Below the pieces are notes generated by a model. The model saw only the letters and a program-made list of their open reading frames with translations. It was not told the DNA's origin and did no database searches. Positions 8,661 to 16,541 of a stretch of DNA of 64,000 nucleotides are shown in pieces (position 1 is the first letter of the stretch; each line of letters opens with the position of its first letter). This DNA comes from Kutzneria buriramensis (lineage in GTDB: Bacteria; Actinomycetota; Actinomycetes; Mycobacteriales; Pseudonocardiaceae). The translations under genes and the position numbers were made by a program. Where the stretch lies: positions 806,001 to 870,000 of the forward strand of contig NZ_QUNO01000001.1 of assembly GCF_003387475.1 (NCBI RefSeq). Reading direction: 5' to 3'.

Positions 8661-10079
8661 GTGGACGGATTCGTCGGGCGGGATCGCGAGCTGGAGCTGC
8701 TCGGCCGGATGTTGACCCGGACGGCTGAGGGCGGCCGGGCGGGTCGTCCCGGGCGCGCGGTGTTGATGCGCGGCCGGCGACGGGTCGGCAAGTCGCGGCT
8801 CGCCGAGGAGTTCATCGAACGGTCCGGCGTGCCGTCCCTGTTCTTCACGGCCTCGGCTCAGCCGACCGTCGACCTCGACCTGGAACTGTTCGCGGCGGCC
8901 GGTGCGGCGTCGGACCTGCCCGGTGCGGCGCTGTTCGACGGGCAGGCGCCGCAGACCTGGGATGCGGCGCTGCGGCTGCTCGCGACCGCACTGCCGGAGG
9001 ACCGTCCGAGCGTCGTCGTGCTCGACGAGATGCCGTATCTCATCGCGACCGACCCGGGCTTCGAAGGAACCCTGCAGAAGCTGTTCGACCGGGAGCTGTC
9101 GCGGCGTCCGGTGCTGCTGCTGTGCATCGGCTCGGACCTGGCGATGATGGAGGCGCTCAACGACTACGGGCGGCCGTTCCACCAGCGGGCGACCGAGATG
9201 GTGGTGCCAGCGCTGAGCCCCGCCGACGTCGCGACGATGCTCGACCTGCCCGCCGCCGAGGCGTTCGACGCCTACCTGGTGTCCGGCGGTCTCCCGCTGG
9301 TGCTGGACGAATGGCCGCGCGGCAGCTCGGTGTGGGACTACCTCGGCGAGATCGTCGGCGATCCGACGTCGGCTTTGCTCGTCAGCGGCGAGCGATCGCT
9401 GGCGGCCGAGTTCCCGTCCGAGGCCAATGCCCGTCGTGTCCTCGGCGCGATCGGCTCCGGCGAGCGGACGTTCACGCTGATCGCGCGGGCGGCCGGCGAC
9501 ATGCCCGCTGCCAGCTTGGCTCGAGGGCTCCAGCTGCTGACGTCGAAGCGTTCGGTCGACGCCGCCACACCGCTGTCCACGCAGCCGTCGAAGGAGACCC
9601 GGTACACCGTCGTCGATCCGTATCTGCGGTTCTGGCTGGCGTTTCTCGGCCCGTACCTGCCGGAGATCGAACGCGGTCGAGGCGACCTCACGCTGGCCCG
9701 CATCAGGAAGTCGTGGACGTCCTGGCGCGGCCGGGCGATCGAACCCGTCATCCGGGAGACGCTGCGGCGGACCGTCGGCGGACCGGTGCCCGACGACACC
9801 GCGGTGATCGGCGGATTCTGGACGCGCAGCAACGATCCGGAGATCGACCTCGTCGGGGCCGACCGGCAGCCGATCGCGAAGCGGATCACTTTCGTCGGCT
9901 CGATCAAGTGGCTCGAGAACCGGCCGTTCGACGAGCACGACCTGGCCCGGCTGGTCGTGCACCGCTCGCAACTGCCCGGGGCCGACGACAGCACGCCGTT
10001 GCTCGCGGTGGCGCGCTGCGGCGGGACCGCGAGCTCCGTGACAGTGGTCACTCCGGACGATCTTCTTGCCGCGTGGTGA
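8661..10079 (+). CDS. AAA-family ATPase with DUF234-type C-terminal domain
   Basis: 472 residues. The N-terminus has the archaeal-type ATPase pattern FVGRDRELELLGRML, Walker A GRRRVGKS (38-45) and Walker B VVVLDE (118-123). The C-terminus resembles DUF234, which has been linked to the PD-(D/E)XK nuclease fold: WRGRAIEPVIRETLRR, then PEIDLVGAD and VGSIKW (Lys at about 416). The usual acidic residue two before Lys is Ser here, so nuclease activity is uncertain. GTG is the only reasonable in-frame start. The gene breaks the conserved synteny and is likely accessory. Role unknown; mobile-element or defence-related functions have been suggested for the family. Confidence 0.88.
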   Translation: MDGFVGRDRELELLGRMLTRTAEGGRAGRPGRAVLMRGRRRVGKSRLAEEFIERSGVPSLFFTASAQPTVDLDLELFAAAGAASDLPGAALFDGQAPQTWDAALRLLATALPEDRPSVVVLDEMPYLIATDPGFEGTLQKLFDRELSRRPVLLLCIGSDLAMMEALNDYGRPFHQRATEMVVPALSPADVATMLDLPAAEAFDAYLVSGGLPLVLDEWPRGSSVWDYLGEIVGDPTSALLVSGERSLAAEFPSEANARRVLGAIGSGERTFTLIARAAGDMPAASLARGLQLLTSKRSVDAATPLSTQPSKETRYTVVDPYLRFWLAFLGPYLPEIERGRGDLTLARIRKSWTSWRGRAIEPVIRETLRRTVGGPVPDDTAVIGGFWTRSNDPEIDLVGADRQPIAKRITFVGSIKWLENRPFDEHDLARLVVHRSQLPGADDSTPLLAVARCGGTASSVTVVTPDDLLAAW

Positions 10080-10135
10080 CTTCTCACGCCGGTCGGGCGT
10101 GGGATCATGATCAGCGTTGACCACTTGGTCGTGGC

Positions 10136-10165
10136 GCCCGTCCGGTCCCGGACGACCGGGCGGGC
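10136..10165. terminator. hairpin between convergent genes
   Basis: GCCCGTCCGGTC and GACCGGGCGGGC flank a 6-base loop, one mismatch in 12 pairs. It lies between the stops of the ATPase gene (10079) and the small leftward gene (10172). A smaller CACGCC/GGCGTG hairpin is at 10085-10101. No U-tract, as is usual in high-GC actinomycetes. Confidence 0.5.
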
Positions 10166-10171
10166 GTCGCT

Positions 10172-10426
10172 CTATGTCCGCCGGCGGGCGGCGGCGCAGC
10201 CGGCGAAGACCAGGCCGACGGCGATTGCCAGGCCCACCGCCCCGCCCACTGCCGAGAAGACGCCGGGCGGCGTGTTGGCTACGTTGATCCCGGTGGCGAA
10301 GAGGCAGCCGAAGGCGAGGTACCGCCACGGCCACGACACCTGCCGGCGGTAACTCCACAACGACCGCCGCGCGGTCGCGCCCGGCTCCACCCCAGTGGTC
10401 ATGGTCCCAAGGTAGTCCTCGGGCAC
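10172..10426 (-). CDS. small hypothetical membrane protein
   Basis: 84 residues from a GTG with AGGGCG upstream; an internal ATG at 10402 would give 76. Two hydrophobic segments, YLAFGCLFATGINVA and VGGAVGLAIAVGLVFAGCAAA, with a basic Trp-rich region before the first (SLWSYRRQVSWPWR) and Arg residues at the end. This suggests an integral membrane protein with cytoplasmic ends. No family recognised. Convergent with the ATPase gene and divergent from DoxX. Confidence 0.55.
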   Translation of the reverse strand: MPEDYLGTMTTGVEPGATARRSLWSYRRQVSWPWRYLAFGCLFATGINVANTPPGVFSAVGGAVGLAIAVGLVFAGCAAARRRT

Positions 10427-10563
10427 CGCCCTGGGCAGGCCCTGAGCGTTGACTCAGGGTGTCCTCCAAGGTTCATCAGAGTCACCGGCGGGGCGTTGCG
10501 AGGGTCCTTCGGCGCTGGTGCCATGGCTGCGAGGGGTCGTCACCAATGCGTAAGGAGTCCACT

Positions 10564-10992
10564 GTGGAACACGGCCGGAACATCGCGGGCCTGCTGGCGC
10601 GTGTCGTGATCGGTGTGGTGCTGATGCTGCACGGCTGGCAGAAGTTCTTCGAGTACGGCATCGGCGGCACGGCGGCGAGTTTCGGGCAGATGGGGGTGCC
10701 GCTGCCGGGAGTGTCGGCGGTGTTCGCGGCGGTGGTGGAGCTGGTCGGCGGCGCGGCGCTGGTGCTGGGGATCGGGCTGCCGGTGGTGGGAGTGCTGATC
10801 GCGATCGACATGGCGGGGGCGTTCGTGTTCGCACGGCTCGGCACGCCGCTGATCGCGCCGGAGGGCGGGCAGCTGGAGCTGGGTCTGCTGGTCGGCGGAC
10901 TGCTGGCGGGCTTCGCCGGCGGCGCCTACAGCCTGGACCGAATCCTGTTCCGAGGCAAGGAAAAGGCCGTTCCGGAGGCGGCCGCGGCCTGA
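10564..10992 (+). CDS. DoxX family membrane protein
   Basis: 142 residues. GTG start with AAGGAG 6 bases upstream. It has the DoxX pattern: a first helix LLARVVIGVVLMLHGWQKF, then FAAVVELVGGAALVLGIGLPVVGVLIAIDMAGAFVF and LLVGGLLAGFAGG, four helices in total. DoxX proteins are associated with thiol/redox stress complexes in mycobacteria, but many members are uncharacterised. The start codon lies inside a copy of the dispersed palindrome (GTCCACTGTGGAA, 10557-10569). Confidence 0.88.
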   Translation: MEHGRNIAGLLARVVIGVVLMLHGWQKFFEYGIGGTAASFGQMGVPLPGVSAVFAAVVELVGGAALVLGIGLPVVGVLIAIDMAGAFVFARLGTPLIAPEGGQLELGLLVGGLLAGFAGGAYSLDRILFRGKEKAVPEAAAA

Positions 10993-11007
10993 TCGGGTCA
11001 GCGAGCG

Positions 11008-11718
11008 TTACGGCCTGAGCAGCTCGACGGTGGTGCGCTCGGACTCGCGGCGCCTGGGCAGGGCGGCGGTGTCGAGGTTGCTGCACTGCACGAGCGCGGC
11101 GCCGGCGGACAGGACCGCGAGCAGGCCGTCGGCTAGACCGTCCGGAGTGGACCAGTCCAGAGTGGACAGCACGCGGTCGTCAGGGCCGATGTGCAACGCG
11201 GCGGCGCGGTCGGCGGCCAGGGTGATCAGGGCGTCCACAGTGGATCCGTGGAAGGCCGGCGCGTCGTCGGGAACCTTGTCGTACGCGACGAAGTCGTCGC
11301 CGAAGATCCGGGACTCGGTGAGGTAGTCCAGCCCGCCGCCCGGAGCGTCGCCGGAAAAGCCGCGTCCCAACGGATCCAGCGCGACGACGGCGACGGACTC
11401 GGCGCCGGGGGCGGAACCGTCGGGACCGATGAAGGCGACGAGGGCGTCCTCGGGGTCGGCGACGACGTGAGCCCCGCACCACCAGGCCCCGAGCAGCACG
11501 CCGACGGTCTGCCAGTGCGACGGCAGGGCAACGGAAACCGGGCTGCCGACCTCGACGTCGAGCTCGTCACGCAGCCAGTTCGCGGTCTTGGCGGCCCAGT
11601 TCGCCACGGTCGCCCGGGACAGCTCGATCCGGCTGCCGAGCGCGTCGTCGTAATGCGTGATCAACGGCTTGGCCGGCGCGGACAGCAGCGGGGCGAACAA
11701 CCGGGCGGTGACGCTCAT
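11008..11718 (-). CDS. TIGR03089 family protein
   Basis: 236 residues, conserved single-copy actinobacterial protein with weak similarity to the N-terminal part of AMP-binding (acyl-CoA synthetase) enzymes: LITHYDDALGSRIELSRATVANWAAKTANWLRDEL and VALPSHWQTVGVLLGAWWCGA. The ATP-binding P-loop of true synthetases is not seen, so catalysis is doubtful. It lies beside LCP and rhamnose genes in mycobacteria too, which suggests an envelope-related role. ATG start; stop 15 bp from the convergent DoxX gene. Confidence 0.85.
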   Translation of the reverse strand: MSVTARLFAPLLSAPAKPLITHYDDALGSRIELSRATVANWAAKTANWLRDELDVEVGSPVSVALPSHWQTVGVLLGAWWCGAHVVADPEDALVAFIGPDGSAPGAESVAVVALDPLGRGFSGDAPGGGLDYLTESRIFGDDFVAYDKVPDDAPAFHGSTVDALITLAADRAAALHIGPDDRVLSTLDWSTPDGLADGLLAVLSAGAALVQCSNLDTAALPRRRESERTTVELLRP

Positions 11719-11728
11719 GGCGGCCAGC

Positions 11729-12877
11729 CTAGTTCACGCAGCGAGTCCCGTTGACGGTGATGGGATCGGGAGCGGCGTTCAACCGAAGCGGGCCCGCCGA
11801 CGTGAAGCCCGACGGCGAGGCAGCGGCCAGGCCGGCGACGAACTTCTTCACGGCGTCCGGATCCACGACGACCACGCTCTGCCCGCGGTCGTTACGTCCG
11901 TTGGGGTTGACCACGGGAATCGTCACGAACTCGACGTTGCCGCCGGTCAGGCTCTGCGCCTGCTGCACGAAGCCGAACACGTCCCAGCCCTGGTCGATCA
12001 CCACGGACTTCTGCACGGCGGCGGTGAGCGCGGCCAGCCGGCCGGCGTCGAGCAGTGTGCCGGCGGACAGGACCTCCTTGGCGGCCGACGCCAGGAACAC
12101 CTGCTGCCGCACGATCCGGTCCAGGTCCCCGTGCGGCAGATTGTCCCGCTGTCGCACGAACGACAGCGCGTTGCTGCCGGACACGGTCTGCGGCCCGGCG
12201 CGGAAGTCGGCCCCGGAGTTGGGATCGCTGGTCGCGTGCAGCAGGCACACCGGCACGCCGCCGATGGCCTTGCTGAGCAGGTAGAAGCCGTACAGGCTGA
12301 CCTCGGCGTAGTGGTCGACACGCAGACCGGTCAGGTTCTGCACGCTCTCCACCAGCGCCTGCCGCCCGGCGGCGTCGGAGTCCCGTTCGACGGCGGCGTC
12401 GTCGTGCTCGCCGCCGGCCCGCAGCCGTTGCGCCGTCAGGTATTTCACCGCGCCGTAGGCGGCGTTGATCTTGTCGGTGCGAAAGCCGGGGATCGGCACC
12501 TCGGTGTCCCGCGGGATCGACACCGCGGTGCTCCGGCCGCCGTCCTTGGGAATCCGCAGCAGGATCAGGGTGTCGGTGCTGAGGCCGTCGTTGGCCTCGG
12601 TCCGCAGCTGGCGCAGGATCGAGGCGGGCAGCGGATTGCCGTTGAGGTCGGTCCGACGGTCGTCGCCGACCAGCAGGATGTCCGTGGCGCCGTCGTCCTT
12701 CGGCGGCGCGTTGGTCTCGGTGGCGACCTGGGCCAGCACGGGAGTGGTGTTGACCGCCTGCTGGACCTGCTCGTGGATGTTGCGTGCGAACGCCGTCGCG
12801 GCCAGCACGGCGATCGACGCCAGCGCGACGGACGTGCGGCCGCACACGCGTGCGATCGTCCGTCCCCGGCTGCCCAT
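11729..12877 (-). CDS. LytR-CpsA-Psr (LCP) family protein
   Basis: 382 residues. Short cytoplasmic N-terminus, one membrane helix (VALASIAVLAATAFA), then the LCP domain: DILLVGDDRR, STDTLILLRIPKDG, VSIPRDTEVPIPGF, DKINAAYG and SFVRQRDNLPHGDLDRIVRQQVFL, holding the conserved Arg and Asp residues that bind polyprenyl-pyrophosphate substrates. LCP enzymes ligate envelope glycans such as arabinogalactan to peptidoglycan. A short polar insertion (GGEHDDAAVERDSDAAG) is unusual. It ends in GTRCVN, like its neighbour. It lacks the LytR_C domain of the paralog. Start ATG. Confidence 0.9.
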   Translation of the reverse strand: MGSRGRTIARVCGRTSVALASIAVLAATAFARNIHEQVQQAVNTTPVLAQVATETNAPPKDDGATDILLVGDDRRTDLNGNPLPASILRQLRTEANDGLSTDTLILLRIPKDGGRSTAVSIPRDTEVPIPGFRTDKINAAYGAVKYLTAQRLRAGGEHDDAAVERDSDAAGRQALVESVQNLTGLRVDHYAEVSLYGFYLLSKAIGGVPVCLLHATSDPNSGADFRAGPQTVSGSNALSFVRQRDNLPHGDLDRIVRQQVFLASAAKEVLSAGTLLDAGRLAALTAAVQKSVVIDQGWDVFGFVQQAQSLTGGNVEFVTIPVVNPNGRNDRGQSVVVVDPDAVKKFVAGLAAASPSGFTSAGPLRLNAAPDPITVNGTRCVN

Positions 12878-12886
12878 GCGGTCACA

Positions 12887-14404
12887 CTAGTTCACGCAGG
12901 GCACGCCACCGGCCGTAATGGAAGGACTGGTGGGGGTCGTCACGGCGGTCGACGGGATCACGTACTTGGGCGTCATGGCGAAACCCTGCGCGCCGGGCCC
13001 GTTGTAGTCCTTGCCCAGATACACCCGGACGTGTCCGGCCGGCACCGCCGAATCCGGCTCGGTGACGACCTTGCCGCCCAGCGCCGCCGCCACCTTGTCG
13101 GCGTCGTCCGACGCGCCGGGGCCGTAGTGGACGGCCGAGGCCGGCTGCGTGGCGATGCTCAGATCCTCGCCCCGCACGAAGCCGTCGCCCACCAGCTCGT
13201 CGAGCACCGACGCGCCGAGGTTGCCCGCGCCGGAACCGTCCCGCATGTCGACGGTGATGCGGCCGTTGCCCGGGGTCGTGGTGCCGGTCGGGGTGGTCGC
13301 GCCGACCTTGCCGCCGGTCAGGCCGGCGACGAAGTCGTGCACCGAGTCCGGGTCGACGAGGGTGACCGACTGGCCCTCGTCCGACGTCACGTTCTGACCG
13401 GTGGGAATGGTCTGGAAGCGCACGCTGCCGCCGGCGATGCCCTGGAGCTGCTGCATGAACGTCAGCAGGTCCCAGCCGGAGCTGATCACCACCGACTTCT
13501 TGATCGCGTCGATCAGCGCGTTCAGCTTGGACGGGCTGGTCAGCGTGTCCGCGGACAGCACCTTCTGCACCATGCCGGCCAGGAACGCCTGCTGCCGCAC
13601 GATCCGGTCCAGGTCGCCGCGCGGCAGGTCGTAGCGCTGCCGGACGAAGGCCAGCGCCTGCCCGCCGGTGATCACCTGCTGGCCGGCCGGCAGGTCGATG
13701 CCGGAGCGGAACTCCTTGACCGGCGCGTTCAGGCACACCGGCACGCCGCCGATGGCCTGGCTGATCTCGTAGAAGCTGGCCAGGTTGACCTCGGCGTAGC
13801 GATTGATCGTCACCGCGCCGCCGGTCAGGTTCTCGATCGTCTTGATCAGGTTCTTCCGGCCGGCCACCGCCGCCTGCTGCTCCAGGTCCGCGCCCTTGAC
13901 GCCCTGGGCGGACAGCGTCGAGTAGGCGTCGTTGCGGGCGTAGGCGTACGCGGAGTTCAGCTTGTGCTTGCCGTAGCCGCCTGCGATCTGCACGTACGAG
14001 TCGCGCGGGAAGGAGATCGCCACCGCGCTGCGGCCGTCGGCCGGGATGTGCAGCAGGATCATGGTGTCGGTGTTGAGCTCGCCGTCGTCCGAACCGGCGT
14101 GCAGCTCGTCGAGCACCGCCTGTGGCAGCGGGTTGCCCTGGGCGTCGGCGCGGCTGTCGAGGCCGACGATGAGGATGTCCTGCGGGCCGTCGAGGCCGGG
14201 CACCGGCGGCGTGGTCGTGGCGGCGCCGGGGGCGGGCTTGTGTGTCTCGATCACGTCGGTGGTGGTGATGCCTCGGACCCGGTTCAGCTCGACCCAGCCG
14301 TAGCCGCTGGTCGCCAGGACCACCGCGGACATCAGCGCGGCCACGGTCCGACCGGTGACCCTCCCCGCCAGCGCCGCGCGCGATCTGTCCGCCGGCTCAC
14401 GCAT
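12887..14404 (-). CDS. LCP family protein with C-terminal LytR_C domain
   Basis: 505 residues from the ATG at 14404, with GGGAGGAA upstream; longer in-frame extensions lack support. N-terminal membrane helix (VAALMSAVVLATSGYGWV), LCP domain (DILIVGLDSR, NTDTMILLHIPAD, ISFPRDSYV, LAFVRQRYDLPRGDLDRIVRQQ), then at about 385-490 a LytR_C domain (RITVDMRDGSGAGNLGASVL). Expected to be an envelope ligase joining a secondary glycan to peptidoglycan. It lies 9 bp upstream of the first LCP gene (same strand, likely operon) and is divergent from rmlB. It ends in GVPCVN. Confidence 0.92.
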   Translation of the reverse strand: MREPADRSRAALAGRVTGRTVAALMSAVVLATSGYGWVELNRVRGITTTDVIETHKPAPGAATTTPPVPGLDGPQDILIVGLDSRADAQGNPLPQAVLDELHAGSDDGELNTDTMILLHIPADGRSAVAISFPRDSYVQIAGGYGKHKLNSAYAYARNDAYSTLSAQGVKGADLEQQAAVAGRKNLIKTIENLTGGAVTINRYAEVNLASFYEISQAIGGVPVCLNAPVKEFRSGIDLPAGQQVITGGQALAFVRQRYDLPRGDLDRIVRQQAFLAGMVQKVLSADTLTSPSKLNALIDAIKKSVVISSGWDLLTFMQQLQGIAGGSVRFQTIPTGQNVTSDEGQSVTLVDPDSVHDFVAGLTGGKVGATTPTGTTTPGNGRITVDMRDGSGAGNLGASVLDELVGDGFVRGEDLSIATQPASAVHYGPGASDDADKVAAALGGKVVTEPDSAVPAGHVRVYLGKDYNGPGAQGFAMTPKYVIPSTAVTTPTSPSITAGGVPCVN

Positions 14405-14551
14405 CGCGTTCCTCCCCGTGCCGGTGATCGACAGTAGCCGGACCTGCGTCGGCTCGCCGTGAACCGCCCACGGTCGAGGTAGATGTATCACGTGCGGAGA
14501 GAGTCTTAGTTGCTGAGGTATCCCGCCTAAGGGTCCTCGATCGGCCCCTTG

Positions 14552-14564
14552 TACTGTGGGCGGC
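14552..14564 (+). promoter_or_regulatory. -10 element of a leaderless rmlB transcript
   Basis: TACTGT (14552-14557) is followed by seven bases and the rmlB ATG. The TANNNT-6/7-start spacing is typical of leaderless actinobacterial mRNAs, and no Shine-Dalgarno site precedes the ATG. Confidence 0.55.
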
Positions 14565-15557
14565 ATGCGAATCCTGGTCACAGGCGGGGCCGGCTTCATC
14601 GGGTCCAACTACGTGCGCAAGGTTCTCGGCGGGCAGTACCCGGCGTATGCCGACGCCGAGGTCGTCGTGCTGGACAAGCTGACCTACGCCGGCAACGAGG
14701 CGAACCTCGCGCCCGTCGCCGACAGCCCGCGACTGCGTTTCGTGCGCGGCGACATCTGCGACGCGGAGCTGGTCGGCAAGCTGATGGCCGGCACCGACCT
14801 GGTCGTGCACTTCGCCGCCGAGTCGCACGTCGACCGGTCCATCCTCGGCTCGGCCGACTTCGTGCTGACCAACGTGCTCGGCACGCAGACGCTGCTCCAG
14901 GGCGCGCTGGAGGCCGGCGTCGGCAAGTTCGTGCACATCTCCACCGACGAGGTGTACGGCACCATCGACGAGGGCTCCTGGCCGGAGACCCACCCGCTGG
15001 AGCCGAACTCGCCGTACTCCGCGGCCAAGGCCGGGTCCGACCTGATGGCCCGCTCCTACCACCGCACCCACGGGCTGCCGGTGTGCATCACCCGGTGCTC
15101 GAACAACTACGGGCGGTACCACTTCCCGGAGAAGGTCATCCCGCTGTTCGTCACCAACCTGATCGACGGCAAGAAGGTGCCGCTCTACGGCGACGGCCTC
15201 AACGTGCGCGACTGGCTGCACGTGGACGACCACTGCCGCGGCATCCAGCTGGTCGCCGAGAAGGGCCGGGCCGGTGAGATCTACAACATCGGCGGCGGCA
15301 CCGAGCTGACCAACAAGGAGCTCACCGAGAAGCTGCTCGAGGCCACCGGCCGGGACTGGAGCTTCGTGGAGAAGGTGGCCGACCGCAAGGGCCACGACCG
15401 CCGCTACTCGGTGGACATCACCAAGATCTCCACCGAGCTGGGCTACACCCCGCAGGTGTCGTTCGAGCAGGGCCTGGCCGACACCGTCGCCTGGTACAAG
15501 GAGAACCGCGACTGGTGGGAGCCGCTCAAGGCGCGCGCCGCCCTGTCGGCGGGCTGA
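14565..15557 (+). CDS. rmlB: dTDP-glucose 4,6-dehydratase
   Basis: 330 residues, extended SDR enzyme, second step of dTDP-L-rhamnose synthesis. NAD-binding TGGAGFIGSN (6-15), catalytic Thr127-Asp128-Glu129 in HISTDEVYGTID, and Tyr151-x3-Lys155 in SPYSAAKAGSD. The length is normal. ATG start probably read from a leaderless mRNA. rmlD follows after 4 bp. Rhamnose is needed for the arabinogalactan linker made by WbbL, encoded 9 kb downstream. rmlA and rmlC are not in the window. Confidence 0.97.
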   Translation: MRILVTGGAGFIGSNYVRKVLGGQYPAYADAEVVVLDKLTYAGNEANLAPVADSPRLRFVRGDICDAELVGKLMAGTDLVVHFAAESHVDRSILGSADFVLTNVLGTQTLLQGALEAGVGKFVHISTDEVYGTIDEGSWPETHPLEPNSPYSAAKAGSDLMARSYHRTHGLPVCITRCSNNYGRYHFPEKVIPLFVTNLIDGKKVPLYGDGLNVRDWLHVDDHCRGIQLVAEKGRAGEIYNIGGGTELTNKELTEKLLEATGRDWSFVEKVADRKGHDRRYSVDITKISTELGYTPQVSFEQGLADTVAWYKENRDWWEPLKARAALSAG

Positions 15558-15561
15558 CCCG

Positions 15562-16470
15562 GTGACCCGTCTCGCACTGCTGGTGCCCGGCGGCCGCGGC
15601 CAGCTGGGCAGTGACCTCGCCGCGCTGGCCGACCGGGTCGGGCTGCTGCACGCCCCCGGCTCGGCCGAGCTGGACGTCACCGACGTCGGCGCGGTCGACG
15701 ACGCCGTCGCCTCGTTCGCGCTGGCAGCGCGGGACGCCGGCCTGCGGCCGGTGCTGGTCAACGCGTCCGCGCACACCGCGGTGGACGCCGCCGAGGGCGA
15801 GCCGGACCGGGCGTACGCGATCAACGCCACCGGGGCCGGACAGCTGGCCAAGGCGGCGGTTCTCAACGGCGTGCCGATGCTGCACGTGTCGACCGACTAC
15901 GTGTTCCCGGGCGACGGGGATCGGCCGTACGAGCCGGGCGACCCGACGGGGCCGAAGTCGGTGTACGGCAAGAGCAAGCTCGCCGGCGAGCAGGAAGTGC
16001 TCGGGGCCGGCGAGCAGACGTGGGTGATCCGCACCGCGTGGGTGTACGGCGCGACCGGCGGCAACTTCGTCAAGACCATGGTCAAGCTGGAGGGGCAGCG
16101 GGAGACGCTGTCCGTGGTGGACGACCAGCGGGGTTCCCCGACCTGGTCGGCCGACCTCGCGGCGGGTCTGCTGGAGCTGGCCGAGGCGGTTGTCGGCGAC
16201 CGTGCGCCGGCGCAGCGAGTGCTGCACGGGACCAATGGCGGCGAGACCACCTGGTACGGCTTCACCCGCGCCATCTTCGAGGAGCTCGGCGCGGACCCGG
16301 ACCGGGTGCAGCCCTGCACCACCGCCGACTTCCCGCGGCCGGCGCCGCGGCCGGCGTACTCGGTGTTGTCCGGGGCGGCGTGGGCGGCGGCGGGTCTGAC
16401 CCCGCTGCGCCCGTGGCGGGAGGCCCTGACGGCCGCGTTCGCCACCGTCGGCGACCAGCTCAGGCCCTGA
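15562..16470 (+). CDS. rmlD: dTDP-4-dehydrorhamnose reductase
   Basis: 302 residues, SDR enzyme that reduces dTDP-4-keto-L-rhamnose to dTDP-L-rhamnose. Nucleotide-binding GGRGQLGSD (10-18), STDYVFPGDGDRPYEP (110-125) and the Tyr-x3-Lys pair at 135-139 (YGKSK). GTG start 4 bp after rmlB. The C-terminal AYSVLSGAAWAAAGLTPLRPW is typical. It is followed by a strong hairpin. Confidence 0.96.
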   Translation: MTRLALLVPGGRGQLGSDLAALADRVGLLHAPGSAELDVTDVGAVDDAVASFALAARDAGLRPVLVNASAHTAVDAAEGEPDRAYAINATGAGQLAKAAVLNGVPMLHVSTDYVFPGDGDRPYEPGDPTGPKSVYGKSKLAGEQEVLGAGEQTWVIRTAWVYGATGGNFVKTMVKLEGQRETLSVVDDQRGSPTWSADLAAGLLELAEAVVGDRAPAQRVLHGTNGGETTWYGFTRAIFEELGADPDRVQPCTTADFPRPAPRPAYSVLSGAAWAAAGLTPLRPWREALTAAFATVGDQLRP

Positions 16471-16474
16471 CCTA

Positions 16475-16530
16475 TGCAGTGAAGGGGGCGTTCCCTGCAT
16501 TGAACGCAGGGAACGCCCCCCTTCACTGCA
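16475..16530. terminator. 56-bp hairpin, bidirectional terminator between rmlD and glycosyltransferase
   Basis: Arms 16475-16498 and 16506-16530 pair almost perfectly (24 bp with one extra C in the right arm) around a 7-base loop ATTGAAC. Key arm sequence is TGCAGTGAAGGGGGCGTT. It starts 5 bp after the rmlD stop and ends 12 bp before the stop of the convergent glycosyltransferase gene. Not the same sequence as the other convergent elements in the window. Confidence 0.75.
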
Positions 16531-16541
16531 AAACGGGAAGG

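Noticed and set aside
10107-10352. 81-codon plus-strand frame
   Set aside because: Basic, no motif; the minus-strand frame there has two clear membrane segments and a better start.
7386-10469. Open reading frame of about 1027 codons on the minus strand
   Set aside because: It lies antisense to the acyl-CoA dehydrogenase and ATPase genes, which have clear motifs. The translation is Arg/Gly/His-rich without domains, as expected of GC-rich antisense frames.
11657-14437. 926-codon plus-strand frame opposite the LCP genes
   Set aside because: Low-complexity His/Arg/Val-rich shadow; the minus-strand LCP proteins are well supported.
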